Shown piece by piece: positions 50,123 to 57,887 of a DNA stretch of 64,000 nucleotides; the stretch's first letter is position 1, and each line of letters opens with the position of its first letter. This DNA comes from Barnesiella propionica (GTDB lineage: Bacteria > Bacteroidota > Bacteroidia > Bacteroidales > Barnesiellaceae), in NCBI RefSeq assembly GCF_025567045.1, contig NZ_JAOQJK010000001.1, positions 385,498-449,497 on the forward strand, given 5' to 3'. The position numbers and the translations under genes are program-made. Under the pieces are notes generated by a model that saw only the letters and a program-made list of their open reading frames with translations, was not told where the DNA came from and ran no database searches.

Positions 50123-50974
50123 TCAATCCACCATCGCCTGTGCCTTCGCCAGAAGCGATAAAAAGGGTTTGCGAAGCGATTTGAGGCGTTCTTGGTCTTC
50201 GTCCATGTCGAAGTCCGTCACTGATGCCTCGGTGTCGAGAATCAGCCCGGCGAGGTCTTTGGCGGACTCGATGAAAGCTGCCCATTCTTCGCCGAGGTCA
50301 AGCCGGAAGAAATCCACAAGCGGCGAACTGTCATCGAATCTCGACTTGTGCAGGATTTTTTGCAGGGCGGCGTGGGCGATGCAGCACAGGGCTGTTTCAC
50401 GATGTTCCGTGACCAAAGTGCCGGAATGTGCGGAGGTCGTGATGGAATGGGTGTCCGAACAGTGTCCGGCGTCACGGTCGGCAATTTCAGCCTTTGCCAG
50501 ACTTACGAGTTGTCCACACATTACGCCAGTTTCGGCAGCGGTCGTTTTGCCGATTACCCAATCGGACAATACCTCACGGAGCTGTCCGGCAAAGTCCGGC
50601 TGCTCCTGTGCATCGCGGGGCTGTGCTGCCTGACCGGATTGTACGGTCATGGTAATGACCACGCTTTTGGGAAGCTGGATGCGGGTCAGCAAGCCGAATG
50701 CCTCCATTGCACTCAAAAAAGAACGGACGGTAGCCCTGTGCCAATGCCACTCCGATGCGAGGTCGGAAACGGTCAGGTAGCACTGGTTGGGTTGCAGCAC
50801 GTAGTCCTTCTTTCTTAAAAACGGGGAAACGAAACCTGCCAGTGATTTGTCCAACAGGTCACAGTACGCTTCGGTGCGTGTCTTGCGTTCATCCCCTTTC
50901 TCCTTGAGATATTCGAATACCTCCCTGTCTGCCAATATGGAAACAGGTATCTTTTGGTTATTTTTCATTTTCAT
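50123..50974 (-). CDS. Winged-helix-like protein, probable mobilization accessory or replication-type regulator
   Basis: 283 residues. The N-terminus (IPVSILADREVFEYLKEKGDERKTRTEAYCDLLDKSLAGF) and CYLTVSDLASEWHWHRATVRSFLSAMEAFGLLTRIQLPKSVVITM form a clear helix-turn-helix/winged-helix region. The remainder is Ala/Ser-rich and helical. Its place between the membrane protein gene and relaxase gene suggests binding at oriT or regulation of mob genes (inference). It overlaps the upstream gene (50958) by 17 bases. Confidence 0.7.
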   Translation of the reverse strand: MKMKNNQKIPVSILADREVFEYLKEKGDERKTRTEAYCDLLDKSLAGFVSPFLRKKDYVLQPNQCYLTVSDLASEWHWHRATVRSFLSAMEAFGLLTRIQLPKSVVITMTVQSGQAAQPRDAQEQPDFAGQLREVLSDWVIGKTTAAETGVMCGQLVSLAKAEIADRDAGHCSDTHSITTSAHSGTLVTEHRETALCCIAHAALQKILHKSRFDDSSPLVDFFRLDLGEEWAAFIESAKDLAGLILDTEASVTDFDMDEDQERLKSLRKPFLSLLAKAQAMVD

Positions 50975-51548
50975 TCGGTTTTAATGATTCATATTGTGCG
51001 GATATGTCAGTGTTGCCGCTGTCCGCTTCATGCGGCAGATTTGCGTGATGATTGTCGTGATAGGATTCTGACAGCATTCCGGGATGCTTTGCCCATCCGG
51101 AAAGTGTCCCCGTGTCCTTGCATTCGGACATGACCCGAACGGAGGGATAGAACAGGGCTGCCAGAAGAAGATAGGTAATGGTTATCGCCAAGGTGTACAG
51201 ATGCGGCACAAAGCCGATGACCAGTGCGACCGATGCGAGTGTGACAAATGCACCGGGGCGGTCAAGCAACCTGCGTAACCAGTTGTCCGTCCATCGGAAC
51301 GAGAACATTGCGGCACAGACACCGGTAGAGAGTAGGATTCCAAACTCACCCATATGTCCACAGGCATATACATAATGGAAAAGAAGCAGGCATATCAGCC
51401 ATACTTGCACATACAGTTTACGGGCGTTGCCGCTTCGTGCCATTGCCATGTAAAAGGGTGTCATGAACCGCTTGTTGTTCTTGTACAATGACATTGATAC
51501 CCCGAAAGGTATCGCGCAGAAAATGAGTAGCAGGATATTCAGTAACAT
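50958..51548 (-). CDS. Multi-pass membrane protein
   Basis: 196 residues from the ATG at 51548 (MLLNILLLIFCAIPFGVSMSLY). Four or five hydrophobic segments: near 2-18, 50-65 (VWLICLLLFHYVYACGHMG), 72-82, 95-115 (FVTLASVALVIGFVPHLYTLAITITYLLLAALF). The C-terminus is hydrophilic and acidic. No family recognised. It overlaps the next gene upstream (stop at 51539) by ten bases, so it belongs to the leftward operon that leads into the relaxase. A longer upstream reading is a shadow of the 51539-51940 gene. Confidence 0.75.
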   Translation of the reverse strand: MLLNILLLIFCAIPFGVSMSLYKNNKRFMTPFYMAMARSGNARKLYVQVWLICLLLFHYVYACGHMGEFGILLSTGVCAAMFSFRWTDNWLRRLLDRPGAFVTLASVALVIGFVPHLYTLAITITYLLLAALFYPSVRVMSECKDTGTLSGWAKHPGMLSESYHDNHHANLPHEADSGNTDISAQYESLKPNENEK

Positions 51549-51940
51549 AAGTAATAGGGCTTTTCGGGTATGGGAGTGGGGCGCACAATGAGTTCCAACT
51601 GGACAATACCGTATGTCGCCAGTCGGATAAGGGTTTCGGCATCCTTGGGCGAAAAGTACATGGCCGCTTTCTTGATGCGCTGCTTGAATGTACTGTCTTG
51701 CTTTCGGTAGATGGCCAAAGCCTTGTCCAGTTCGTGTTCGGGAATAGTCCATGTCGTACCCTCGGCGTGTATGCCGTTCGTCTTGAAGGCACGCAGCACC
51801 AATGTACGGGAAACGAGGTAATCGGTGCGGTCGGTTCTTGAGATGATATGCTCCTTGTAGAGATTGTCATCGGCAACCTCTATCCACGTCCGGTAGGTGT
51901 TGATGCAATAGACCATCTGTCGGTATAAACTTTCTCTCAT
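51539..51940 (-). CDS. Unknown protein of mobilization operon
   Basis: 133 residues from the ATG at 51940 (MRESLYRQMVYCINTYRTWIEVADDNLYKEH), which overlaps the stop of the upstream gene (ATGA). Basic and helical, with ISRTDRTDYLVSRTLVLRAFKTNGIHAEGTTWTIPEHELDKALAIYRKQDSTFKQRIKKAAMYFSPKDAETLIRLATYG. This looks like a small DNA- or protein-binding domain, but it was not recognised. Tight coupling on both sides links it to the mobilization genes. Confidence 0.7.
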   Translation of the reverse strand: MRESLYRQMVYCINTYRTWIEVADDNLYKEHIISRTDRTDYLVSRTLVLRAFKTNGIHAEGTTWTIPEHELDKALAIYRKQDSTFKQRIKKAAMYFSPKDAETLIRLATYGIVQLELIVRPTPIPEKPYYLCY

Positions 51941-52407
51941 ATGAAATTCATCAGCACGTCGGACTTGTCTTTCTTGTATTTCAGGAACCCGCTTTTGGAG
52001 TGAAGTTCCAAATCGAGGCATAGGTCCCCGTACATCTGCTCCAAAGAATCATAGATGGTAACAAGGATGCTGTTTACATTACCCTCCGTATCAGTCTTGG
52101 CGTTCATCTTGAACATCTGTCCGAAAGCGGGATTCGAGTATGCACAAGTGCTATGACCGAATTTTTCCGTCCGCATCGGGATATGGTGGTAAAGCGTGAT
52201 CAACTCCATGTCGTCCTCGAACATATCCATTACTTCGTCCAGTTCGTAAGGGGTGCGCAACGGAAACGTAAGCAGCACATAGTCGCCGTAGAACTGCGGT
52301 TCTTCCATCGTCGTCACATCGAGCAACTGCGGAAGTTGCAGGGGGACGAATGCCATGAAGTCATTATAAAAATGTCGTAACATATTCATATATTTTTCTG
52401 TTGTCAT
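51937..52407 (-). CDS. Unknown protein of mobilization operon
   Basis: 156 residues (MTTEKYMNMLRHFYNDFMAFVPLQLPQLLDVTTMEEPQFYGDYVLLTFPLRTPYELDEVMDMFEDDMELITLYHH). Acidic and mixed alpha/beta with a basic end (SGFLKYKKDKSDVLMNFI). No family recognised. An internal ATG at 52386 could also serve. It is three bases after the lipoprotein gene and overlaps the next gene. No membrane segment. Confidence 0.7.
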   Translation of the reverse strand: MTTEKYMNMLRHFYNDFMAFVPLQLPQLLDVTTMEEPQFYGDYVLLTFPLRTPYELDEVMDMFEDDMELITLYHHIPMRTEKFGHSTCAYSNPAFGQMFKMNAKTDTEGNVNSILVTIYDSLEQMYGDLCLDLELHSKSGFLKYKKDKSDVLMNFI

Positions 52408-52410
52408 ATT

Positions 52411-53460
52411 TTACAGCGTGTGTATGAATGCTTCCATCAGCATTCCGGGCAGCTCGTCCAAGCGGTTGTCTCCTGGGTGCAGCATCCTGCCCAACTCTCT
52501 GAAAGCGTCGGGTGTCTGCGAGGCAAGCATATCGAGTTGCTCTCTTTCTTCGGCTGAAAGCAACGCCAAGCAGAAACCGTCCAACGACGAATAAGGCTGG
52601 AGAAGCATCCAGATGTAGGCTTGTGCCTGTGCCGGTGTCTTGACTTTTTGATTGCAGATGTCGTCGATACAGGTTCGGACATTCTGAATCAGCCTGCGGT
52701 TGGTGCGCATGGCCAAATAAATCATGGCATTGCGATAGGTGATGTCGTTCCGTTCGGCGGCAAGAAATACCTGTGCGCAGCATCGTTCCGTGTCATGCGT
52801 GATGTCGGAAAGATTCTCGCCGTCGAAATCAGGCAGACGTGAAAGGAATGCCCGGTACACAGCATCCTCCTTTTCGATAAAGGTCGTCAGGTCTGCCATA
52901 CAATGAATACCGTAATCAATCGTTTCAGCAAGGGTAGCTCGATAAGTGGCAAGAATATGTTGTCGGTTTCTCTGACTGACGGGCTGGTTATCCAATGAGG
53001 CAAAGAACGGCCGGATTGTTTCAGCCACACGATGCAACTCTTTGTCTTCAAGATGCGGCGAGATTTGTTCTTTTACCCACAGTATATCCTTATAAGTGCG
53101 TGTTTGAGACAGCACCATCCGTGAAAATTCCATGCGGATGGAATCATGTATCTGTTCACACTCTTCTCTTACAGTGGAATGAAGCCGGCCAAGCGTATCA
53201 CATTCGAGATACAGGAATACGGAATCCCTCAATGTTTGCCATTGCTTGAGGTGTCCGGTCAATTCTTTAATGGAGAGTCTTTTCTGCCTGCGTATGTCAG
53301 ACAGGTATTCCCTGTATGTTCCGGCAGGGTCATTCTTGGCTTTCGCCAATCGTTTGCCATTGCCGTTGTCGCATGACGCGCATAGGAATACGGCAATCGA
53401 AACGGCAATTATTTTGGCAAAGATTATCGGCTGTTTTAAGTTCGATTTTGATGTTTTCAT
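52411..53460 (-). CDS. Helical lipoprotein of mobilization operon
   Basis: 349 residues. A lipobox (FLCASC) near residue 30 is followed by a nearly all-helical body (KELTGHLKQWQTLRDSVFLYLECDTLGRLHSTVREECEQIHDSIRMEFSRMVLSQTRTYKDILWVKEQISPHLEDKELHRVAETIRPFFASLDNQPVSQRNRQHILATYRATLAETIDYGI). Unknown family; it may sit in the inner leaflet or on the surface. It is first of the leftward operon 53460-48448. A minus-strand TAGTTTTG box at about 53478-53485 is a likely promoter, inside the operator-like region. Confidence 0.75.
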   Translation of the reverse strand: MKTSKSNLKQPIIFAKIIAVSIAVFLCASCDNGNGKRLAKAKNDPAGTYREYLSDIRRQKRLSIKELTGHLKQWQTLRDSVFLYLECDTLGRLHSTVREECEQIHDSIRMEFSRMVLSQTRTYKDILWVKEQISPHLEDKELHRVAETIRPFFASLDNQPVSQRNRQHILATYRATLAETIDYGIHCMADLTTFIEKEDAVYRAFLSRLPDFDGENLSDITHDTERCCAQVFLAAERNDITYRNAMIYLAMRTNRRLIQNVRTCIDDICNQKVKTPAQAQAYIWMLLQPYSSLDGFCLALLSAEEREQLDMLASQTPDAFRELGRMLHPGDNRLDELPGMLMEAFIHTL

Positions 53461-53698
53461 ACTATATTATTTCGTACTATTTAGTGCAAAACTATATATT
53501 ATTTTTGATACTTCGCATCCGAAAAACCGTATTTTGCGCATTTTTTAATATCGTACTTAATAGTATGATTACCAATGAAAACAAGTGAAGATAAAAACAT
53601 GAAAAATGTACGATTTTCGTTTTTTAATATAGTATGATTCAGATACTCGAATAAAACTTGTATATTTGCACTTGTTATCATGAATATTGTATATTGAT
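53461..53698. promoter_or_regulatory. Divergent promoter region with repeated GTAC/TAGTAT operators
   Basis: AT-rich, with CATACTATA...CGTACTATTTAGTG near 53459-53486, ATCGTACTTAATAGTATGA near 53551-53570 and AATATAGTATGATT near 53625-53638. The word TGAAGATAAAAACA at 53586-53599 is shared with 15811-15824. A minus-strand TAGTTTTG and a plus-strand TATATTTG (about 53661-53668) box serve the flanking genes. Confidence 0.6.
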
Positions 53699-54310
53699 AT
53701 GGCAAAAGTCGGTTATATATTCGAGGCGAATTCCTACGATGCGTTTGATGCGGATAAGGAATGGATGCGCCAGTACGGGTGTGTACAAGTGGTTGAAGAA
53801 TCGGTCGGACACGAGACGCTCAGACCGAGATGGAAACAACTGATGTCGAATCTTGAAAGAGGCGACGAATTGGTGGTGTCAAAATTCAGCAATGCCGTGC
53901 GTGGTTTACGGGAACTATCGGCATTGATCGAGCTATGCCGCATCAAGGTCGTGCGTATTATCTCCATTCACGATAAAATTGACACCGACAACAAATTGTT
54001 TCCGGACACGACACCGGCGGAAGTATTGGCCATGTTCGGGGCATTACCGGAGGAAGTGGCTGTTTTGCGGAAGTCGTCAGATAAGATTATACGCCTGCAG
54101 CAGAGTATCAGTATTCCGATTACCAAAAAAAGTATGAGTAAAACTGAACGGGACAAAAAAATCGTGGATATGTATAACAATGGGTATTCAATCCGTGATA
54201 TTTGGAAAGAGAGCGGTGTCCGGAGTAAAAGCACCGTGTACAGCATTCTCAATAAATACAAGGTTCAGCTTAACCGAACACCGGGACGCGTGCCGGGCAT
54301 CCGGAAATAG
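53699..54310 (+). CDS. Serine-recombinase-like protein lacking catalytic residues
   Basis: 203 residues from the ATG at 53699. The resolvase N-domain fold is clear (KVGYIFEANSYDAFDADKEWMRQYGCVQVVEESVGHETLRPRWKQLMSNLERGDELVVSKFSNAVRGLRELSALIELC). The usual YARVST is YIFEAN, so the catalytic Ser (expected near residue 10) is Ala and the Arg two before is Phe. The usual KLDRLGRS is KFSNAVRG, so Asp and the first Arg are also changed. The C-terminal helix-turn-helix (RDKKIVDMYNNGYSIRDIWKESGVRSKSTVYSIL) is kept. It probably binds DNA without recombining it, perhaps as a regulator of the divergent promoters. Confidence 0.88.
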   Translation: MAKVGYIFEANSYDAFDADKEWMRQYGCVQVVEESVGHETLRPRWKQLMSNLERGDELVVSKFSNAVRGLRELSALIELCRIKVVRIISIHDKIDTDNKLFPDTTPAEVLAMFGALPEEVAVLRKSSDKIIRLQQSISIPITKKSMSKTERDKKIVDMYNNGYSIRDIWKESGVRSKSTVYSILNKYKVQLNRTPGRVPGIRK

Positions 54311-54413
54311 AACTTATAAATCAAATATGGATATTGAAAATCAGTAGATTACTTGCGTAATTCATTATTTTTTCGTATCTTTAAGTTGGATATAACTATA
54401 AAAAATAAGACCT

Positions 54414-54518
54414 ATGGGAGATATTATAATTTTATTGTTGGTATTTTTGGTAGTGGGCAGGCTCTTGAGGGGCGTCTTCGGCGGATTCAGTAAAAGCAGT
54501 TTTCGGGATGACAAATAA
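54414..54518 (+). CDS. Very small membrane protein
   Basis: 34 residues from the ATG at 54414: MGDIIILLLVFLVVGRLLRGVFGG then a basic/polar tail ending in DDK. One membrane helix. An upstream TTG (about 54346-54348) and TATCTTT (54375-54381) give a plausible promoter. It resembles the N-terminus of DUF4834-type small proteins of Bacteroidetes but is shorter. Not sure that it is translated. Confidence 0.45.
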   Translation: MGDIIILLLVFLVVGRLLRGVFGGFSKSSFRDDK

Positions 54519-54525
54519 GTTTGGA

Positions 54526-54557
54526 TTGTTATAACAGGCGGATATTTGTTAATTTTG
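54526..54557 (+). promoter_or_regulatory. Promoter of the HU-family gene
   Basis: TTG at 54526-54528 and TAATTTTG at 54550-54557, 21 bases apart, lie 28 bases before the ATG at 54586. Confidence 0.7.
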
Positions 54558-54585
54558 CACCGTATTCATTAAAATCAAGAACAAT

Positions 54586-54867
54586 ATGACAAAAGCGGAA
54601 ATTGTCGCTCAGATCTCACGGCAGAGCGGAATTGAGAAAACGGTTGTGATGACTGTGGTGGAATCATTCATGGAAAATGTAAAAGAGTCGATGGTTGCGG
54701 GAAACGAGGTGTTCTTGCGCGGCTTCGGCAGCTTTGTTATAAAACGGAGAGCTGAAAAGACGGCCCGGAACATTTCGAAGAATACGACAATTAAAATTCC
54801 CGCTCACAACATCCCTGCATTCAAACCTGCCAAAGCATTTCTGAATGCGGTAAAAGAGAACAAGTAG
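54586..54867 (+). CDS. HU/IHF-family DNA-binding protein
   Basis: 93 residues (MTKAEIVAQISRQSGIEKTVVMTVVESFMENVKESMVAGNEVFLRGFGSFVIKRRAEKTARNISKNTTIKIPAHNIPAFKPAKAFLNAVKENK). The RGFGSF motif, the beta-arm with the intercalating Pro in the KIPAHNIPAFKPA segment and the C-terminal helix are standard. It bends DNA and may support oriT, partition or recombination complexes of the element. It has its own promoter and is convergent with ssb. Confidence 0.95.
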   Translation: MTKAEIVAQISRQSGIEKTVVMTVVESFMENVKESMVAGNEVFLRGFGSFVIKRRAEKTARNISKNTTIKIPAHNIPAFKPAKAFLNAVKENK

Positions 54868-54910
54868 AGTATAAAAGTACAGATGGTGCAACAACACCGT
54901 AATGAGTAAA

Positions 54911-54938
54911 ACAAAAGCGACCCAAAGGCCGCTTTTGT
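54911..54938. terminator. Hairpin between convergent HU and ssb genes
   Basis: ACAAAAGCG at 54911-54919 pairs with CGCTTTTGT at 54930-54938. A-rich and T-rich flanks make it usable in both directions. Confidence 0.75.
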
Positions 54939-54954
54939 CGTGATAAGGCAAGGA

Positions 54955-55335
54955 TTATTTCTTGCCTTTTTTCGCTGGTTTGGCCGGCTTTTCAGGAGTC
55001 TCCTCCTTCTCGACGGGCGGATAGAACTTGACGGCGACTATCACGATACGGTTGTGTTTCACACCGCTTTGGTCGCTCCATTCTTCGGGCTTGAAATACC
55101 CCTCGACGGTCAGCATCGTACCCTTGGTCAGTTGGTCGAACGACCCGGTGTTCTCGTTTTTACGCCACGCCTCAAAATTCATAAAGGCGGAAACGCGTTT
55201 GGATTCCTCGCCATTATTCTCCAGTCGGCTTACTGCCAGAGGGAAACGTGCTACACTTGCGTTGGTGAACTGACGGATTTCTGCATCCTTTCCTACGAAA
55301 CCGGTTACTACGAAATTGTTTTCAATCTTTTTCAT
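54955..55335 (-). CDS. ssb: Single-stranded DNA-binding protein
   Basis: 126 residues with an OB-fold: NFVVTGFVGKDAEIRQFTNASVARFPLAV, MNFEAWRKNE, TKGTMLTVEGYFKPEEWSDQSGVKHNRIVIVAVKFYPP. The tail is Lys/Pro/Glu-rich (EKEETPEKPAKPAKKGKK) and lacks the acidic end of chromosomal SSB, as is common for mobile-element versions. It protects ssDNA during transfer. The upstream region (55336-56015) is another long non-coding segment. Confidence 0.93.
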   Translation of the reverse strand: MKKIENNFVVTGFVGKDAEIRQFTNASVARFPLAVSRLENNGEESKRVSAFMNFEAWRKNENTGSFDQLTKGTMLTVEGYFKPEEWSDQSGVKHNRIVIVAVKFYPPVEKEETPEKPAKPAKKGKK

Positions 55336-56015
55336 AATGAATTGTTTTTAGAAGTTATTAAATCAATTTTACGCTGCCTCAAAAAGTAGGTGCAGTTAAG
55401 GGAATGCACCAAGGCCGGACGCATCAATACTCTTTATTTTTGTCCGTAGGCAAAACCAGAAGGCTCGATAAAGGAAGATTGTACGGCTGTGCCATTGGTC
55501 AAGACTTCCAAAGTCGTTCCCGTCTGCATACTATCTTTGCATCGGAAAATGATGATGACTTCGGCGGAAAACTATTCTGAAAATGAGCGGAAAGCCGTAG
55601 TTGCAGGGGAAGTGAAAGAGCAATCCGTCCACCGGCACAATGGTGCGCGTTTCGGCTGTAAGTCCGCAGAATCGGCAGGGATTTTCGTGTAATTCGGTCG
55701 GACTGAATAGAGGTGGCTACAAACAGAACACTGAACTGACAACAGGTGGCGATACCGCAGAAGGGAATATCAACGAAGTGGCGACAAAAGGCGGAACGGG
55801 GTATCGGGGTGCTGCCATGTTCCCGTCCGGCAGAAAGAATAGGGGACAAAAGGGAAAAAGGAAAGAACCCTGCTTTTCGGAAAAGCGGACGGCAGCTTTT
55901 CACGAATGGCTGGTTTTTACAAAAGGATATGGCGCAGCCAAAAGAGAGAGATAGATGTAAAAAAGGGAATGCGGCGTGGCAGGAATGGAAGATTATCCCG
56001 TTCCTGCCTGTATCA
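55336..56015. repeat. Non-coding leader-like segment, copy F
   Basis: 680 bases without a convincing gene. It has a rightward TTGG (about 55496) and TATCTTTGC (55530-55538) box as in other copies. Short reading frames inside (for example 47 codons from 55549) lack family support. It lies upstream of leftward ssb. Confidence 0.45.
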
Positions 56016-56273
56016 TCAAAATTCTGCCATGATTACCCGATGCTCGAAAATCTTTTTTTGATTACTGGGACGTCTTTGGCAGACCCATAGGTGATGCTTG
56101 CCATAGCCGAAGACGAAATAATCATCAAGACGTGTTTTTTCTTGTAGGCGTTCCATGCCGGTACGCAGTTCCGTTTCATCGGTTGAGAAAAGAATCGTGT
56201 TGATGATACGGAAGTAGAGTTCTGTTACCTCGTCACAATAAGGACAAAAGCTATGCTCAATCGTTGCTTTCAT
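56016..56273 (-). CDS. Unknown small protein
   Basis: 85 residues (MKATIEHSFCPYCDEVTELYFRIINTILFSTDETELRTGMERLQEKTRLDDYFVFGYGKHHLWVCQRRPSNQKKIFEHRVIMAEF). A CPYC pair near the N-terminus could bind metal with the Cys near 66. Family not recognised. Last of a leftward group 57116-56016. Confidence 0.65.
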   Translation of the reverse strand: MKATIEHSFCPYCDEVTELYFRIINTILFSTDETELRTGMERLQEKTRLDDYFVFGYGKHHLWVCQRRPSNQKKIFEHRVIMAEF

Positions 56274-56289
56274 GTTTCTTTGATTTTAA

Positions 56290-56616
56290 TTATACTTCTA
56301 CTACGTCTTCTATTCGACCATACAAGACAGAGCGCAACGCAGTCTTGTCAATGGCGCAATACTCGGTGATATGTCCGTGCTGTTTCACGAAATATCGTTT
56401 GAGAACATCGGAGAAATCAAAGAAGTAGCCCATCAATGCGATACCTCTTTTGAAATGGATGCACTCTTTCACGTTTCGGGTAATCCAGTTCTTGTCTTCA
56501 CGGCTCAACTTGTCTCCGTTATCAAGTTGTTCCCGTAACTGGTAAACCCTGCAGCCTTTCAGCTTTTCTAATTCGGGTACGTCCCATTGGACGAATTTCA
56601 TTGCTACCTGTTGCAT
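56290..56616 (-). CDS. Unknown protein
   Basis: 108 residues (MQQVAMKFVQWDVPELEKLKGCRVYQLREQLDNGDKLSREDKNWITRNVKECIHFKRGIALMGYFFDFSDVLKRYFVKQHGHITEYCAIDKTALRSVLYGRIEDVVEV). Basic and helical. Similar small proteins occur in accessory clusters of Bacteroidales conjugative elements, function unknown. An ATG at 56601 gives a five-residue shorter form. It is followed by the 85-residue gene after 16 bases. Confidence 0.7.
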   Translation of the reverse strand: MQQVAMKFVQWDVPELEKLKGCRVYQLREQLDNGDKLSREDKNWITRNVKECIHFKRGIALMGYFFDFSDVLKRYFVKQHGHITEYCAIDKTALRSVLYGRIEDVVEV

Positions 56617-56627
56617 CGCTCTTGGAT

Positions 56628-56804
56628 TTAATCGTAAATAATCACTTCATCACGGTACTCGACCACCTCTTTGCCACTGCTAAGACGTACCACTATTTTA
56701 TTGCCGAAGTCGCCGACAACTGTTCCCTCGGAGTAGCCTTTATAGGGGGTAAGCAGGGTGCAGTGCGCACCTATAATTTCGCTATCTTTTTCGTATTCGT
56801 ACAT
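56628..56804 (-). CDS. Small SH3-like unknown protein
   Basis: 58 residues: MYEYEKDSEIIGAHCTLLTPY, then KGYSEGTVVGDFGNKIVVRLSSGKEVVEYRDEVIIYD. The alternating beta pattern with Gly turns looks like a small barrel such as a KOW/SH3 domain. It is leftward, between the 97- and 108-residue genes with 18- and 11-base gaps, which fits a real operon member even though it is short. Confidence 0.65.
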   Translation of the reverse strand: MYEYEKDSEIIGAHCTLLTPYKGYSEGTVVGDFGNKIVVRLSSGKEVVEYRDEVIIYD

Positions 56805-56822
56805 AGTCTTGTCATTTTAGGG

Positions 56823-57116
56823 TTACAACTTGATATCCCATTTACCCTGTGAGAAGATTCTGAAGCTCACGTATTCGTCTGCAAATTCGTAGGACAGAAT
56901 TTTGATATAAGTTTTGTCTTTGGCTTCCAACGAAGCTATCAGCCTGTCGATTTCTTCTTCCGGATAAACCCAACGAGAGGTAAACTCCGCATCCACGCTA
57001 TCGCTGTGTCTATTGACAAAGCCGTCAAAAGTGTCATCCAAGAATGCCTCTATCTTGTCGAGGTCTGCTTTGTTTTCCGTCCTTGCGTAGAAAATGTTTG
57101 TTGCATAGTTTGCCAT
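56823..57116 (-). CDS. Unknown protein
   Basis: 97 residues (MANYATNIFYARTENKADLDKIEAFLDDTFDGFVNRHSDSVDAEFTSRWVYPEEEIDRLIASLEAKDKTYIKILSYEFADEYVSFRIFSQGKWDIKL). An alpha/beta ferredoxin-like pattern (strand, helix, strand, helix, strand, strand). Not recognised. First gene of the leftward group, next to the non-coding segment 57117-57887. Confidence 0.7.
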   Translation of the reverse strand: MANYATNIFYARTENKADLDKIEAFLDDTFDGFVNRHSDSVDAEFTSRWVYPEEEIDRLIASLEAKDKTYIKILSYEFADEYVSFRIFSQGKWDIKL

Positions 57117-57887
57117 AATCCTAAGTTTTAAGTTTTTTATTTTCCCTCTTTTAGCATTTCAGCTACTTTCGGGCTTGATTGAAAATTATGTCGCCTCAAA
57201 AGGTGTTATGGCTCTTTATGCAGGGTTTCACGACCAAATACGACCTCTGCAAAGCGGAGCGTGGAGATTTTGTCGGGAACCGTCAGGCTGTGACCTTGAA
57301 TACAAGAAAGACATGACAAGTACCTTTGCGACACAATTCTCATCAGGCAGACCGAAAGTTGGGATGCGAGGATAAAATGCCTATGGCAGAAGTTACGATA
57401 AAAGGAACTTCCGTAAAATTGGGATGCAGCGAAAAAAGAAAATATCGGTGCGATTATCTTCTCTTTTGACTGTGAATATAAAAGTAAGGGGGAGAACTTC
57501 GGTAAAGGTTTAGTTTAGTCTATTAGCTTATATATATGCTAAACTAAAGTAAACTAAATATAGGCAGATATATTGGACTGCCTGTATAGGTGTTTTGAGG
57601 GAAATGGTTACCTTTGCAAAAAACAATGTTCCTTGAAAGAAACAGAGATTTGTCCTTTTTTCTTTTGGCTGTGGTTATTCATCCATAGATGACTGCAACA
57701 ATCACTCTTGGCGAGAGGATGAAAATCGTGTGAAATGACTTGGAAAAATACTCAAAGTACGAACAAGTGAAGAGAAAGAAAGGTAGTGCAAATAAAAAAA
57801 CAAGAAAATATGATAATTCGTGTTTCTGTTCCTAATTTGTTCCTTGATAAAAACACATCACAATATAAATTGTTAATTTATAAGATA
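57117..57887. other. Non-coding right end of the element
   Basis: 770 bases without a convincing gene. It contains a leader-like block (TTTTTTATTTTCCCTC) at 57133-57148, rightward TACCTTTGC boxes at 57321-57329 and 57609-57617, TTTAGTTTAG ... CTAAACTAAAGTAAACTAAATA repeats near 57510-57560, and AGGCAG ... CTGCCT near 57561-57583. Composition changes to AT-rich near its right side, suggesting the element-chromosome junction near 57.85-57.92 kb. Confidence 0.6.

Noticed and set aside
53699..54310. Active site-specific integrase of the element
   Set aside because: The resolvase-like protein lacks the Ser nucleophile and the DR residues; no tyrosine recombinase is in the window, so the integrase must be elsewhere.
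55489..55692. Small rightward frame in the segment upstream of ssb (47 codons from 55549)
   Set aside because: A promoter-like box precedes it, but the peptide has no recognisable pattern and the segment belongs to a non-coding family.
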